DNA of 22,285 nt from Glacieibacterium sp964246975 (GTDB taxonomy: Bacteria > Pseudomonadota > Alphaproteobacteria > Sphingomonadales > Sphingomonadaceae): assembly GCA_964246975.1 (NCBI GenBank), contig CAXTSL010000049.1, positions 1-22,285 on the forward strand, written 5' to 3'. A model generated the notes under the pieces. The model was not told the origin of the DNA and searched no databases. It worked only from the letters and a program-made list of their open reading frames with translations. Each line of letters begins with the position of its first letter. Within the stretch, counting starts at the first letter, position 1. This document shows, piece by piece, positions 1 to 6,951 of this stretch. The translations under genes were made by a program, and so were the position numbers.

Positions 1-2
1 CG

Positions 3-407
3 GGCCTGACGCTCCCCGCCTATGCCAGCGCCGGCGCGGCGGGCATGGATGTCGTCGCGGCGTGCCCCGAGCCGCTGCCGCTCGCGCCGCGCGCCCGCGT
101 CGCGGTGCCGACCGGGCTGTGTCTCGCCATCCCCGACGGCTACGAGGTCCAGGTCCGCCCGCGCTCGGGGCTGGCACTCAACTGGGGCGTCACCGTCGCC
201 AATGCGCCGGGTACCATCGACAGCGACTATCGCGGCGAGCTGAAGATCATCCTCGTCAACCTCGGCTCCGAGGAGTTCGAGATCGAGCGCGGCATGCGGA
301 TCGCCCAGCTCGTCGTCGCACCCGTCGTCCGCGCGGCGTTCGAGAAGGTCGATAGCCTCGACGACACGACACGCGGGTCAAGCGGGTTCGGCTCGACGGG
401 GCTTTGA
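3..407 (+). CDS. dut: dUTP diphosphatase (dUTPase), 5'-truncated by window edge
   Basis: This is the C-terminal part of a trimeric dUTPase, which hydrolyses dUTP to dUMP and pyrophosphate, keeping uracil out of DNA and supplying dUMP for thymidylate synthesis. The reading frame is open from the window edge. Family motifs appear in order: LPAYASAGAAGMD (motif 1), PRSGLA (motif 2), GTIDSDYRGE (motif 3, with the catalytic Asp region), GMRIAQLV (motif 4) and RGSSGFGSTG (motif 5, the glycine-rich tail that closes over the nucleotide). Only a short N-terminal piece is missing, judging from the position of motif 1 in the family. The stop codon is 52 bases before the first DUF29 gene. Identification is firm. 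Confidence 0.96.
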   Translation, partial: GLTLPAYASAGAAGMDVVAACPEPLPLAPRARVAVPTGLCLAIPDGYEVQVRPRSGLALNWGVTVANAPGTIDSDYRGELKIILVNLGSEEFEIERGMRIAQLVVAPVVRAAFEKVDSLDDTTRGSSGFGSTGL

Positions 408-440
408 CATTTCGCAATGTCGTCGCGGATGCTAGGCTGC
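404..440 (+). promoter_or_regulatory. Candidate promoter for the DUF29 array
   Basis: TTGACA (404-409), a perfect -35 hexamer, overlaps the dut stop codon. A GCTAGGCTGC box at 431-440 lies 20 bases before the ATG at 460, and the same box recurs before the other two DUF29 genes. The best-spaced -10 candidate (GATGCT, 428-433) is poor, so the -10 assignment is uncertain. This is pattern-based inference only. Confidence 0.3.
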
Positions 441-459
441 CCGCCGAAAGGAGCGGACG

Positions 460-927
460 ATGGCGACCAGACTGCGCGACGCCCCGTTGCCCGACTATGA
501 TGCGGATGCGGCTGGCTGGTCGGAAGCACAGGCGAACGCTCTGCGCGGCCGCCGTTTCGATTTGCTCGACTGGGATAACTTGGCCGAAGAGATCGCCGAC
601 GTGGCGCGCCGTGAACGCGACAAGCTCGAGGCGGCGCTCTATCTGGTGATGATGCACCTGCTGAAGTGGGATCATCGGTCCCTGCGGCGGTCCCGCTCAT
701 GGCACAACACGATTGCCGAGCAGCGGCGCAAAGTGACGCGTCAGCTGCTCGAAAATCCCAGTCTGCGACCGCGTCTCCCAGACCTCATCGCTGCAAGCTA
801 TCGCGATGCGCGCGGCAAGGCGGCGGTTCAGACCTCGATGCGGATTGGCGATTTTCCAACCGATTGTCCCTATAGCTTCGACGAGATCATGACCCGGCCC
901 ATTGAATGGAACGGCGAGATCGCGTGA
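460..927 (+). CDS. DUF29 family protein, copy 1 of 3
   Basis: This 155-aa cytoplasmic protein (no signal peptide or membrane segment) belongs to the DUF29 family, whose biochemical role is unknown. Family hallmarks are the N-terminal aromatic/acidic helix (DYDADAAGW), DWDNLAEEIADVARRERDKL, MHLLKWDH, an arginine-rich RRSRSW segment, ENPSLRP, and the C-terminal DCPYSFDEIMTRPIEW. The start is fixed by a Shine-Dalgarno AAAGGAG six bases before the ATG. It is the most divergent of the three copies at its N-terminus (MATRLRDAPLPDY against MATRLREPPLPEY), so it looks like the older unit. It is followed by a 65-bp spacer and then copy 2. Family assignment is confident; function is not known. Confidence 0.9.
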   Translation: MATRLRDAPLPDYDADAAGWSEAQANALRGRRFDLLDWDNLAEEIADVARRERDKLEAALYLVMMHLLKWDHRSLRRSRSWHNTIAEQRRKVTRQLLENPSLRPRLPDLIAASYRDARGKAAVQTSMRIGDFPTDCPYSFDEIMTRPIEWNGEIA

Positions 928-1159
928 CACGCCGATCCGGGTTTCGCTACGGCGTCGAGGCCTGCTAGGCTGCGCCCCGGAAGGAGCGGACGATGGCGAC
1001 CAGACTGCGCGAACCACCGCTGCCCGAATACGAAACCGACGCCGCCGGCTGGGCCGAGGCGCAGGCCGCCGCCTTGCGCGAGCGGCGCGTCGACCGTCTC
1101 GACTGGGAAAATCTGGCGGTGGAGATTGCCGACGTGTCCGGGCGCGAACGCGACAAGAT
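904..1159. repeat. 256-bp direct repeat, unit A of the DUF29 array
   Basis: This block covers the last eight codons of DUF29 copy 1, the 65-bp spacer with its Shine-Dalgarno site, and about the first 56 codons of copy 2. It matches 1437-1692 base for base except at 1139 (C here, G at 1672). Identity ends abruptly on both sides: flanking bases at 901 and 903, and at 1160 onwards, differ from the partner copy. The offset is exactly 533 bases. Confidence 0.95.
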
Positions 1160-1460
1160 TGTTTCAGCGCTGCGGGTGCTCCTGCTTCACCTCCTCAAAT
1201 GGGACCATCAGCCGGCTCGGCGGTCGCGTTCGTGGTGGCGATCGGTCGCCGAACAGCGCGGCAGGATCGCGGATGGTCTTGACGAAAATCCGAGTTTGCG
1301 ACCGCGCGTCGCGTGGATGATCGCCAGGGCCTATCGAGACGCCCGCCGCGATGCGGCGGTCGAGATGCGCGTGTTCCTCGACGCGCTGCCCGCCGAATGC
1401 CCGTACCACTTCGAAGAGATGATAAACCGCCCCGTCGAATGGAACGGCGAGATCGCGTGA
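993..1460 (+). CDS. DUF29 family protein, copy 2 of 3
   Basis: This is the second 155-aa DUF29 protein, with the same motif order as copy 1: the EYETDAAGW opening, DWENLAVEIADVSGRERDKI, HLLKWDHQPARRSRSW, ENPSLRP and ECPYHFEEMINRPVEW. An AAGGAG site at 981-986 fixes the ATG. Residues 1-55 are identical to copy 3 and almost identical at DNA level, whereas residues from about 57 to 148 differ at roughly half of positions. The last residues (EWNGEIA) are again identical in all three. The gene is therefore a mosaic of a recently shared 5' part and an older divergent 3' part. Molecular function is unknown. Confidence 0.9.
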   Translation: MATRLREPPLPEYETDAAGWAEAQAAALRERRVDRLDWENLAVEIADVSGRERDKIVSALRVLLLHLLKWDHQPARRSRSWWRSVAEQRGRIADGLDENPSLRPRVAWMIARAYRDARRDAAVEMRVFLDALPAECPYHFEEMINRPVEWNGEIA

Positions 1461-1692
1461 CACGCCGATCCGGGTTTCGCTACGGCGTCGAGGCCTGCTA
1501 GGCTGCGCCCCGGAAGGAGCGGACGATGGCGACCAGACTGCGCGAACCACCGCTGCCCGAATACGAAACCGACGCCGCCGGCTGGGCCGAGGCGCAGGCC
1601 GCCGCCTTGCGCGAGCGGCGCGTCGACCGTCTCGACTGGGAAAATCTGGCGGTGGAGATTGCCGACGTGTCGGGGCGCGAACGCGACAAGAT
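1437..1692. repeat. 256-bp direct repeat, unit B of the DUF29 array
   Basis: Second copy of the block at 904-1159, with one substitution in 256 bases. It spans the 3' end of DUF29 copy 2, the 65-bp spacer (identical in both spacers) and the first codons of copy 3. The near-perfect conservation includes the non-coding spacer and synonymous sites, which indicates recent duplication or gene conversion rather than protein-level selection. Confidence 0.95.
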
Positions 1693-1993
1693 CGAGTCGG
1701 CAATGATCGTCCTGATCGCGCATCTGCTTAAATGGGATGCCCAGCCATCGCGGCGTTCGCTGTCATGGTATCTGACCGTCCTCGAGCAACGGCAGCGGAT
1801 CGTGCGTGGCTTTCGCGGCAATCCGAGCCTGCGCCCACGCGCCGCCGAACTGACGCGCGACAGTTACCGGAGCGCGCGCACCAAGGCCGCGCGCCAGATG
1901 CGCGTGATGCCCAAGTCGCTGCCCGTCGATTGCCCGTTCAGTTTCGACGAAATGATGACCCGCCCCATCGAATGGAACGGCGAGATCGCTTGA
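1526..1993 (+). CDS. DUF29 family protein, copy 3 of 3
   Basis: This third 155-aa DUF29 protein begins with the same 55 residues as copy 2, then diverges (ESAMIVLIAHLLKWDAQPSRRSLSW, a region where copy 2 has VSALRVLLLHLLKWDHQPARRSRSW, both shown here only to compare). It ends with DCPFSFDEMMTRPIEWNGEIA-type sequence closer to copy 1 than to copy 2. A GGAAGGAG Shine-Dalgarno site precedes the ATG. Its TGA stop (1991-1993) overlaps a TTG codon that is the probable start of the adenylyltransferase gene, so the last DUF29 gene may be translationally coupled to it. Family assignment is clear; role unknown. Confidence 0.9.
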   Translation: MATRLREPPLPEYETDAAGWAEAQAAALRERRVDRLDWENLAVEIADVSGRERDKIESAMIVLIAHLLKWDAQPSRRSLSWYLTVLEQRQRIVRGFRGNPSLRPRAAELTRDSYRSARTKAARQMRVMPKSLPVDCPFSFDEMMTRPIEWNGEIA

Positions 1994-2754
1994 GCCGTAC
2001 GCCGCAAGACCTGTCCGACGCAGAACTCCACCGCTACGCGCGCCACATCGTGCTGCGCGAGGTCGGCGGGGCGGGGCAGCTGGCGCTCAAGGCGGCGTCG
2101 GTCGCGGTGGTCGGCGCGGGCGGGCTGGGCAGTCCGTGCATCGCCTATCTCGCGGCGGCAGGCGTCGGGCGGCTGACCATCGTCGACGACGACACCGTCG
2201 CGCTGTCCAACCTCCAGCGGCAGGTGCTGCACGGCACCCCCGATGTCGGCCGTGCCAAGACCGCCAGCGCGTGCGACGCGGTGGCGCGGCTCAATCCACA
2301 TGTCGTCGTCGAAACGCACGCCCTCCGGCTCGACGCCGCCAACGCGCGCGACCTGCTCGCGGGTCACAGCGTCGTCGCCGACGGCTCCGACAGTTTCGCG
2401 ACGCGGCTCGCGGTCGCCGATGCCGCCTACGCATTGCGCATTCCGCTGGTGTCGGCGGCGGTCGGGCCGTTCGACGGCCAGCTCGCGACCTTTCGGGGGT
2501 GGGAGGCCGACAAGCCGTGTTACCGCTGCCTCGTCGGCGCGGCGCGCGACAGGCCCGGCGATACTTGCGCGGACGCAGGCGTCCTCGGCGCGCTGACGGG
2601 CGTGCTGGGGGCGATGCAGGCGCTCGAGGTGGTGCGCGAGATCGTCGGCTTCGGCGCGTCGTTGGCGGGCCGCCTGCTGCTTTACGACGCGCTTGACGCG
2701 CGGATGCGGACGCTGGCGCTGCCCAAGGACCCCGGTTGTTCAGGTTGCTCGTGA
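1990..2754 (+). CDS. HesA/MoeB/ThiF family adenylyltransferase
   Basis: This 254-aa E1-like enzyme would adenylate the C-terminal glycine of a small ubiquitin-fold sulfur carrier (MoaD- or ThiS-like) using ATP, in molybdopterin or thiamin biosynthesis or related sulfur transfer. Visible motifs: RYARHIVLREVG near residue 15, the nucleotide-binding GAGGLGS (42-48), DDD (66-68), SNLQRQ (73-78), GRAK, DGSDSFATR (131-139), the Zn-binding pairs CYRC (177-180) and CSGC (250-253), and TCADAGVLG with Cys193. There is no C-terminal rhodanese domain, so it resembles MoeB rather than MOCS3. The start chosen is TTG at 1990, overlapping the DUF29 stop; the first in-frame ATG lies inside the DUF29 gene and is implausible. 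No carrier-protein gene is visible nearby, so the substrate cannot be decided. Confidence 0.9.
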   Translation: MSRTPQDLSDAELHRYARHIVLREVGGAGQLALKAASVAVVGAGGLGSPCIAYLAAAGVGRLTIVDDDTVALSNLQRQVLHGTPDVGRAKTASACDAVARLNPHVVVETHALRLDAANARDLLAGHSVVADGSDSFATRLAVADAAYALRIPLVSAAVGPFDGQLATFRGWEADKPCYRCLVGAARDRPGDTCADAGVLGALTGVLGAMQALEVVREIVGFGASLAGRLLLYDALDARMRTLALPKDPGCSGCS

Positions 2755-3059
2755 CGCGGCTCGCGATCATCGTCGCTGGTGACGACCGCGACCGCGCCCG
2801 CACCGCGCTGTCGCTCGCCACGTGCGCCGCCGCGCTCGGGCGCGGAGCCGCGATGCTGTTCGACGGCGCGAGCGTCGCGTGTCTGGCCGACCCCGCGCTC
2901 GCCGACGCGCTCGCCACCGCGCGCGATCTCGGCGTCGCCCTGACCGCCTGCGCCAGCGGTCTCGCCGACACCGGCGCGGCGCTCCCGCCCGGTATCGCCA
3001 GCGGCGGCATGATGGGCTTCCTGTCGGACAACCGCGACGCGCAGCTCGTCACCGTCTGA
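2751..3059 (+). CDS. DsrE-like family protein
   Basis: This 102-aa soluble protein resembles the DsrE/DsrF-like fold of small sulfur-relay proteins: an opening hydrophobic strand LAIIVAGDD, alternating Ala-rich helices and strands, a conserved-type Cys67 in LTACASG and a glycine-rich C-terminal GIASGGMMGF segment. DsrE-family proteins carry or transfer persulfide sulfur in several pathways. The start chosen is GTG at 2751, overlapping the TGA of the adenylyltransferase gene (GTGA); a TTG at 2736 would add five residues. The tight coupling to a MoeB/ThiF-type enzyme suggests a joint sulfur-handling job, which is inference from context. Family assignment is moderate because the protein is short and divergent. 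Confidence 0.72.
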   Translation: MTRLAIIVAGDDRDRARTALSLATCAAALGRGAAMLFDGASVACLADPALADALATARDLGVALTACASGLADTGAALPPGIASGGMMGFLSDNRDAQLVTV

Positions 3060-3113
3060 CTCGCCTAACACGCCTTGCGGGCCACGCGGTTCGCGCCTAG
3101 TCAGCGCTCGCCC

Positions 3114-5114
3114 ATGGCCAGTCCCCCGCGTTCCCGCCCCCCCGCCCGCCCCGCCCGCAGTGGCATCGGCGGCTGCTTTGCCGCGTTGCTGAAGATCGGC
3201 GCGGGGCTGTTCCTCGCAACGCTCCTCGCGCTCGGCGTCGCGGTCGCCATCGCGCTCGCGTCGCTTCCCGGTTTCGACGAGCTGATGCGCTCGCCCAACG
3301 GTCAGTCGGTCGAGGTGCGCGGCAGCGACGGCACCGTGCTCGCGACGCTCGGCCCCAGCTATGGCCAGTGGCTGCCCTTCAAGGCGATCCCCAAGACGAT
3401 GGCCGACGCGATGATCGCCGTCGAGGACCGGCGCTTCTACAGCCACCCCGGCGTCGACCCGATCGGGATCGCGCGCGCCGGGCTCGCGGTGGCGCGCGCC
3501 GGCGGCAGCAAGGTGCAGGGCGCGTCGACGATCACCCAGCAGCTGGCCCGCAACATCTTCCTGACCGCGTCGAAGGATTACGGGCGCAAGCTGCGCGAGA
3601 TCGTTCTCGCACTGGCGATCGAGCGCAAGTTCACCAAGCACGCGATCCTCGAACTCTACCTGAACCGTGTCTATTTCGGCGGCGGTGCCTACGGCATCGA
3701 CGCCGCGAGCCGCAAATTCTTCGGCCACAGCGCACAGACGCTGAGCCTCGAGGAGGCGGCGATCATCGCGGGCCTCGTCAAGGCCCCCAGCCGCTATGCG
3801 CCCTCGGCCGACCCGGTGCGCGCCAAGGACCGCGCCGCCGTGGTCATCAGGACGATGGCCGACTCGGGCGCGATCCTGCCCGGCGAAGCGGCGGCGGCGG
3901 ACTTCGCGTCGTTGCGCTTCGCCAGCCAGCAGCCGCAATCGGGGGTGCGCTATTTCACCGACTGGGCGCTGACCCAGGTCGAGGCGCTGACCGACGAGGC
4001 GGTCGAACCGCTGCTCGTGACCACGACGCTCGATTCGGGCGGTCAGCGCGCCGCCGAGGCCGCGCTTGCCGCCGAGACGCCGCGCGGCGCGCAGGGCGCA
4101 CTCGTCGCGGTCGCCAAGGACGGCGCCGTCAAGGCGATGGTCGGCGGGCGCGATTATGTCGCCTCGAACTACAACCGCGCGGTGACGGCGCGGCGTCAGC
4201 CAGGGTCGTCGTGGAAGCTGTTCGACTATATCGCCGCGCTTGAGGACGGCGTCCTCCCCGACGACCGCGTCGTCGATCAGCCGATCAGTATATCCGGGTG
4301 GAGCCCGCGCAATTCCAACGGTCGCTTCATCGGCGCGATGACGGTCACGCAGGCGTTCGCGCTGTCGGTCAACACCGTCGCCGCCAGCCTCGCGCAGCGT
4401 GTCGGCTTCGACACGGTTGCCGACGTCGCGCGACGCTTCGGCATCACGACGCCGATCGACCGTCGTCCGGCGATGGCGCTCGGCACGTCGGACGCGACGC
4501 TGATCGAGATGACGGGGGCCTATGCCGCGATCGCCAACCAGGGGGCCGAGGTGCGCCCGTACGCGATTCAACGCATCGCCACCGCGTCGGGGCGCGTGCT
4601 GTACGAACGCGAGCCCGCGACGCCGCGCGTGCTGGTGCTGCCCTCGGTCGCCGCCAACATGACCAAGCTGCTGCAGGCGGCGGTCGAAACCGGCACCGGG
4701 CGCGCCGCGCAGATCGGGCGGCCGCTGGCGGGCAAGACGGGCACGACGAGTTCGAACAAGGACGGCTGGTTTCTCGGCTTCACGCCCGAGCTAACCACCG
4801 GCGTCTGGATGGGCCGCGACGATGCGAAGCCGGTGAACGGGTTGCAGGGCGGGCGCGCCCCCGCGCGGGCGTTCGCGGCGTACATGGCGCGCGCCGTCGG
4901 CGGCACCCCGCCCTCGCCGCTGACCACCGACATCGACCAGGGCGACATGGGCCTCGAACCCGACGACGCGGTCTACGGCCTCGACCCCGGTTCGAGCGCG
5001 GGCGACGAGGACGCGCTGCGCCCCGCGCCCGACGCGCCGCCCGCCGGCGATGACGCGCCAAGACTCGACGACAATTTCCTCGACGAGGCGCTCAAGGAAC
5101 CCGTGCCGCGCTGA
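3114..5114 (+). CDS. Bifunctional class A penicillin-binding protein (PBP1A-type)
   Basis: This 666-aa inner-membrane enzyme polymerises lipid II into glycan strands and cross-links the stem peptides in the periplasm. After a short Pro/Arg-rich cytoplasmic tail there is one membrane anchor (about residues 20-50), then a GT51 transglycosylase domain with catalytic Glu104 in EDRRFYSH and QGASTITQQLARN (135-147), then a transpeptidase domain with Ser365 in SSWK, SVN (418-420) and KTGTT (541-545). The tail from about 600 is acidic and Pro-rich with no recognisable domain. The ATG at 3114 was preferred over a TTG 13 codons upstream; a CCTAG box lies about 14 bases before it. The 3' end overlaps queG tail-to-tail by 23 bp. 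Length is modest for PBP1A (often above 750 aa). Confidence 0.95.
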   Translation: MASPPRSRPPARPARSGIGGCFAALLKIGAGLFLATLLALGVAVAIALASLPGFDELMRSPNGQSVEVRGSDGTVLATLGPSYGQWLPFKAIPKTMADAMIAVEDRRFYSHPGVDPIGIARAGLAVARAGGSKVQGASTITQQLARNIFLTASKDYGRKLREIVLALAIERKFTKHAILELYLNRVYFGGGAYGIDAASRKFFGHSAQTLSLEEAAIIAGLVKAPSRYAPSADPVRAKDRAAVVIRTMADSGAILPGEAAAADFASLRFASQQPQSGVRYFTDWALTQVEALTDEAVEPLLVTTTLDSGGQRAAEAALAAETPRGAQGALVAVAKDGAVKAMVGGRDYVASNYNRAVTARRQPGSSWKLFDYIAALEDGVLPDDRVVDQPISISGWSPRNSNGRFIGAMTVTQAFALSVNTVAASLAQRVGFDTVADVARRFGITTPIDRRPAMALGTSDATLIEMTGAYAAIANQGAEVRPYAIQRIATASGRVLYEREPATPRVLVLPSVAANMTKLLQAAVETGTGRAAQIGRPLAGKTGTTSSNKDGWFLGFTPELTTGVWMGRDDAKPVNGLQGGRAPARAFAAYMARAVGGTPPSPLTTDIDQGDMGLEPDDAVYGLDPGSSAGDEDALRPAPDAPPAGDDAPRLDDNFLDEALKEPVPR

Positions 5115-6138
5115 GCCGAGCAGTCGCCCACCCCGCCGCTTCCGCCACCACGGCATCGGCGTCCTCGCACAGCGCCGTCAACACCGGCAGCAACCCCCGG
5201 TCGCCACTGTTCCCCGCCGCGATGCAGACGTTGCGGACGAAGCGGTTGCGACCGATGCGCTTGACCGGCGAGCCGGCGAACTTCGCGCGAAACGCAGCGT
5301 CGTCGAGCATCAGCAATTCGCCGAGCGCCGGTGCCGCGAGATCGGCGCGCGCCGCGAAGGCGAGATCGGCGCTGGCGGCTGCGAAGCGGTTCCACGGGCA
5401 CACCGCGAGGCAGTCGTCGCAGCCGTAGATGCGGTTGCCGATGGCAGCGCGGAATTCAACCGGGATCGGCCCCTTGTGCTCGATCGTCAGGTACGAAATG
5501 CAGCGCCGCGCATCGAGGCGGTAGGGCGCGGGGAAGGCATCGGTCGGGCAGGCGCGCTGACAGCGGTCGCACGAGCCGCAACGGTCGGCGTGCGGCGCGT
5601 CGTACGGCAGCTCGGCGGTGGTGTAGAGGCTGGCGAGGAACAGCCACGAGCCGTACGCGCGACTGACGAGGTTGGTGTGCTTGCCCTGCCACCCCAGCCC
5701 GGCCGCCTCGGCGAGCGGCTTCTCCATCACCGGCGCGGTATCGACGAAGACCTTGAGGTCGTGACCCTGCGCTCCGAGCCAGTTGCCAAGCTGCTTCAAC
5801 CGCCCCTTGATCGTGTCGTGATAATCCTTGCCGAGCGCATAGACCGAGATCACCCCCGTGCCCGGCGCATTGGCGTGGCGCAGCGGGTCGAGCGCGGGGG
5901 CATAGCTGGTGCCCAGCATCACCACCGAACGCACCGCGGGCCACAGGGCTTGCGGCGCGGCGCGGCGCGCGGCGGTGTCGGCCATCCAGATCATGTCGCC
6001 GTGGCACCCTTGCGCCAGCCAGTCGCGCAGGCGTGCGCCCGCCAGCGGTGCGGCACTCGCGGGGGCGACGCCGAACGACGCGAAGCCGAGGCTCACGGCG
6101 CGGGCTTGGAGCGCGGTGCGGAGGGCGGCGGGGGTCAT
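5092..6138 (-). CDS. queG: Epoxyqueuosine reductase
   Basis: This 348-aa cobalamin- and Fe-S-dependent enzyme carries out the last step of queuosine synthesis, reducing epoxyqueuosine to queuosine at the wobble position of GUN-anticodon tRNAs. Key residues are visible: the Asp133 region VDTAPVMEK, the first ferredoxin-type cluster CGSCDRCQRACP (Cys187, 190, 193, 197), Cys213, and the second cluster CDDCLAVCPW (Cys240, 243, 247). A HEAT-like C-terminal tail is shortened, ending near residue 348. The start is the ATG at 6138; a long upstream extension in frame runs antisense through the HAD gene and is not credible. It is divergent from the HAD/dapD pair and convergent with the PBP gene, so probably a single-gene unit. 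No other queuosine gene is in view. Confidence 0.96.
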   Translation of the reverse strand: MTPAALRTALQARAVSLGFASFGVAPASAAPLAGARLRDWLAQGCHGDMIWMADTAARRAAPQALWPAVRSVVMLGTSYAPALDPLRHANAPGTGVISVYALGKDYHDTIKGRLKQLGNWLGAQGHDLKVFVDTAPVMEKPLAEAAGLGWQGKHTNLVSRAYGSWLFLASLYTTAELPYDAPHADRCGSCDRCQRACPTDAFPAPYRLDARRCISYLTIEHKGPIPVEFRAAIGNRIYGCDDCLAVCPWNRFAAASADLAFAARADLAAPALGELLMLDDAAFRAKFAGSPVKRIGRNRFVRNVCIAAGNSGDRGLLPVLTALCEDADAVVAEAAGWATARLSAARVP

Positions 6139-6158
6139 TGGCGGGGCTTTACGGCATC

Positions 6159-6191
6159 GTGCCGCCACGCGGCACCCCCGGGAGGCCCGGG
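6159..6191. promoter_or_regulatory. Dyad-rich divergent intergenic region (queG / HAD-dapD)
   Basis: The 111-bp gap between the divergent queG and HAD genes holds a perfect 7-bp inverted repeat GTGCCGC-CAC-GCGGCAC (6159-6175), followed by two CCCGGG palindromes (6177-6182 and 6186-6191). Such dyads could be an operator or a hairpin in the queG leader. CTATAG at 6234-6239, 10 bases before the HAD ATG, and CGTAAAG, about 14 bases before the queG ATG on the minus strand, are the -10-like candidates. Confidence 0.3.
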
Positions 6192-6249
6192 CCGCGCCTG
6201 CCCGCGACGACGGGTGACGCCGCGTCCGCCGACCGCTATAGCCGCGACG

Positions 6250-6951
6250 ATGCCGCTTTCCAGCCCCGCCGCCGCGCCGCACCCGCTCGCGCACATCGAC
6301 TGCTGGCTGTTCGACCTCGACAACACGCTTTACCCGGCGTCGTGCGACCTGTTCGCGCAGATCGACGCGCGGATGGGCGCGTTCATCATGGACCTGCTCG
6401 ATGTCGATGCCGTCGAGGCGTATCGCATCCAGAAGGGCTTCTTCCACGCCCATGGCATGACGCTGCGCGGGCTGATGACCGAGCACGGGGTCGATCCGTA
6501 CGACTTCCTCGCCAAGGTCCACGACATCGACCTCGCCGTCGTCGAGCATGACGCGGCGCTCGTCGACGCGCTGGCACGGCTGCCGGGGCGCAAGCTGATC
6601 TTCACCAACGCCGACCTGCCTTATGCGGAGCGCGTGCTCGAACGGCTGGGGCTGGAGGACAGTTTCGAGGCGATCCACGATGTCCATGCCACCGGCTACC
6701 GGCCCAAGCCCGATGCCGCCGCCTACGCGCATCTCTGCGAGGTCCACTGCGTCGATCCGGCACGCACCGTGTTCGTCGAGGACATGGCGCGCAACCTCGT
6801 CCCCGCGCACGCGATCGGCATGACGACGGTGTGGATCGACAACGGCAGCGAGCAGGGGCCGGTGGCGACGCTGCCCGAGTTCATCGACTATCGCATCGCC
6901 GACCTCGGGGACTGGCTCGGCGAAGTCGCGGCAGCACTGGAGACGGCATGA
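6250..6951 (+). CDS. HAD-superfamily pyrimidine 5'-nucleotidase
   Basis: This 233-aa soluble HAD hydrolase of the SDT1/pyrimidine 5'-nucleotidase type would dephosphorylate pyrimidine nucleoside monophosphates. HAD motif I is DLDNTLYP with nucleophile Asp22 and Asp24; motif II is FTNAD; motif III is the Lys in YRPKPD; motif IV is VEDMARN. A helical cap domain rich in FFHAHGMTLRGLM lies between motifs I and II, which is typical of this subfamily. The ATG at 6250 was chosen because the family begins about 20 residues before motif I; the open frame upstream is antisense to queG. Its TGA overlaps the dapD ATG (ATGA), so the two genes are likely co-transcribed and translationally coupled. The subfamily is well supported, the exact substrate is not. 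Confidence 0.88.
   Translation: MPLSSPAAAPHPLAHIDCWLFDLDNTLYPASCDLFAQIDARMGAFIMDLLDVDAVEAYRIQKGFFHAHGMTLRGLMTEHGVDPYDFLAKVHDIDLAVVEHDAALVDALARLPGRKLIFTNADLPYAERVLERLGLEDSFEAIHDVHATGYRPKPDAAAYAHLCEVHCVDPARTVFVEDMARNLVPAHAIGMTTVWIDNGSEQGPVATLPEFIDYRIADLGDWLGEVAAALETA

Noticed and set aside
1..2000. DUF29 array as prophage or CRISPR-like repeat
   Set aside because: Repeats are whole coding units with a 533-bp period, and there are no phage, integrase or cas genes nearby.
2736..2750. TTG start giving a five-residue longer DsrE-like protein
   Set aside because: GTG at 2751 overlaps the upstream stop in the same manner as neighbouring genes and begins at the first predicted strand; the longer start cannot be excluded.
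2682..4571. 629-codon open frame antisense to the PBP gene
   Set aside because: Composition is Arg/Gly/Asp-rich without domains; it mirrors a high-GC gene whose third-position bias removes stops on the other strand.
5050..6249. N-terminal extension of the HAD protein
   Set aside because: The extension is antisense to queG and basic/low complexity; the HAD fold begins normally at the ATG at 6250.
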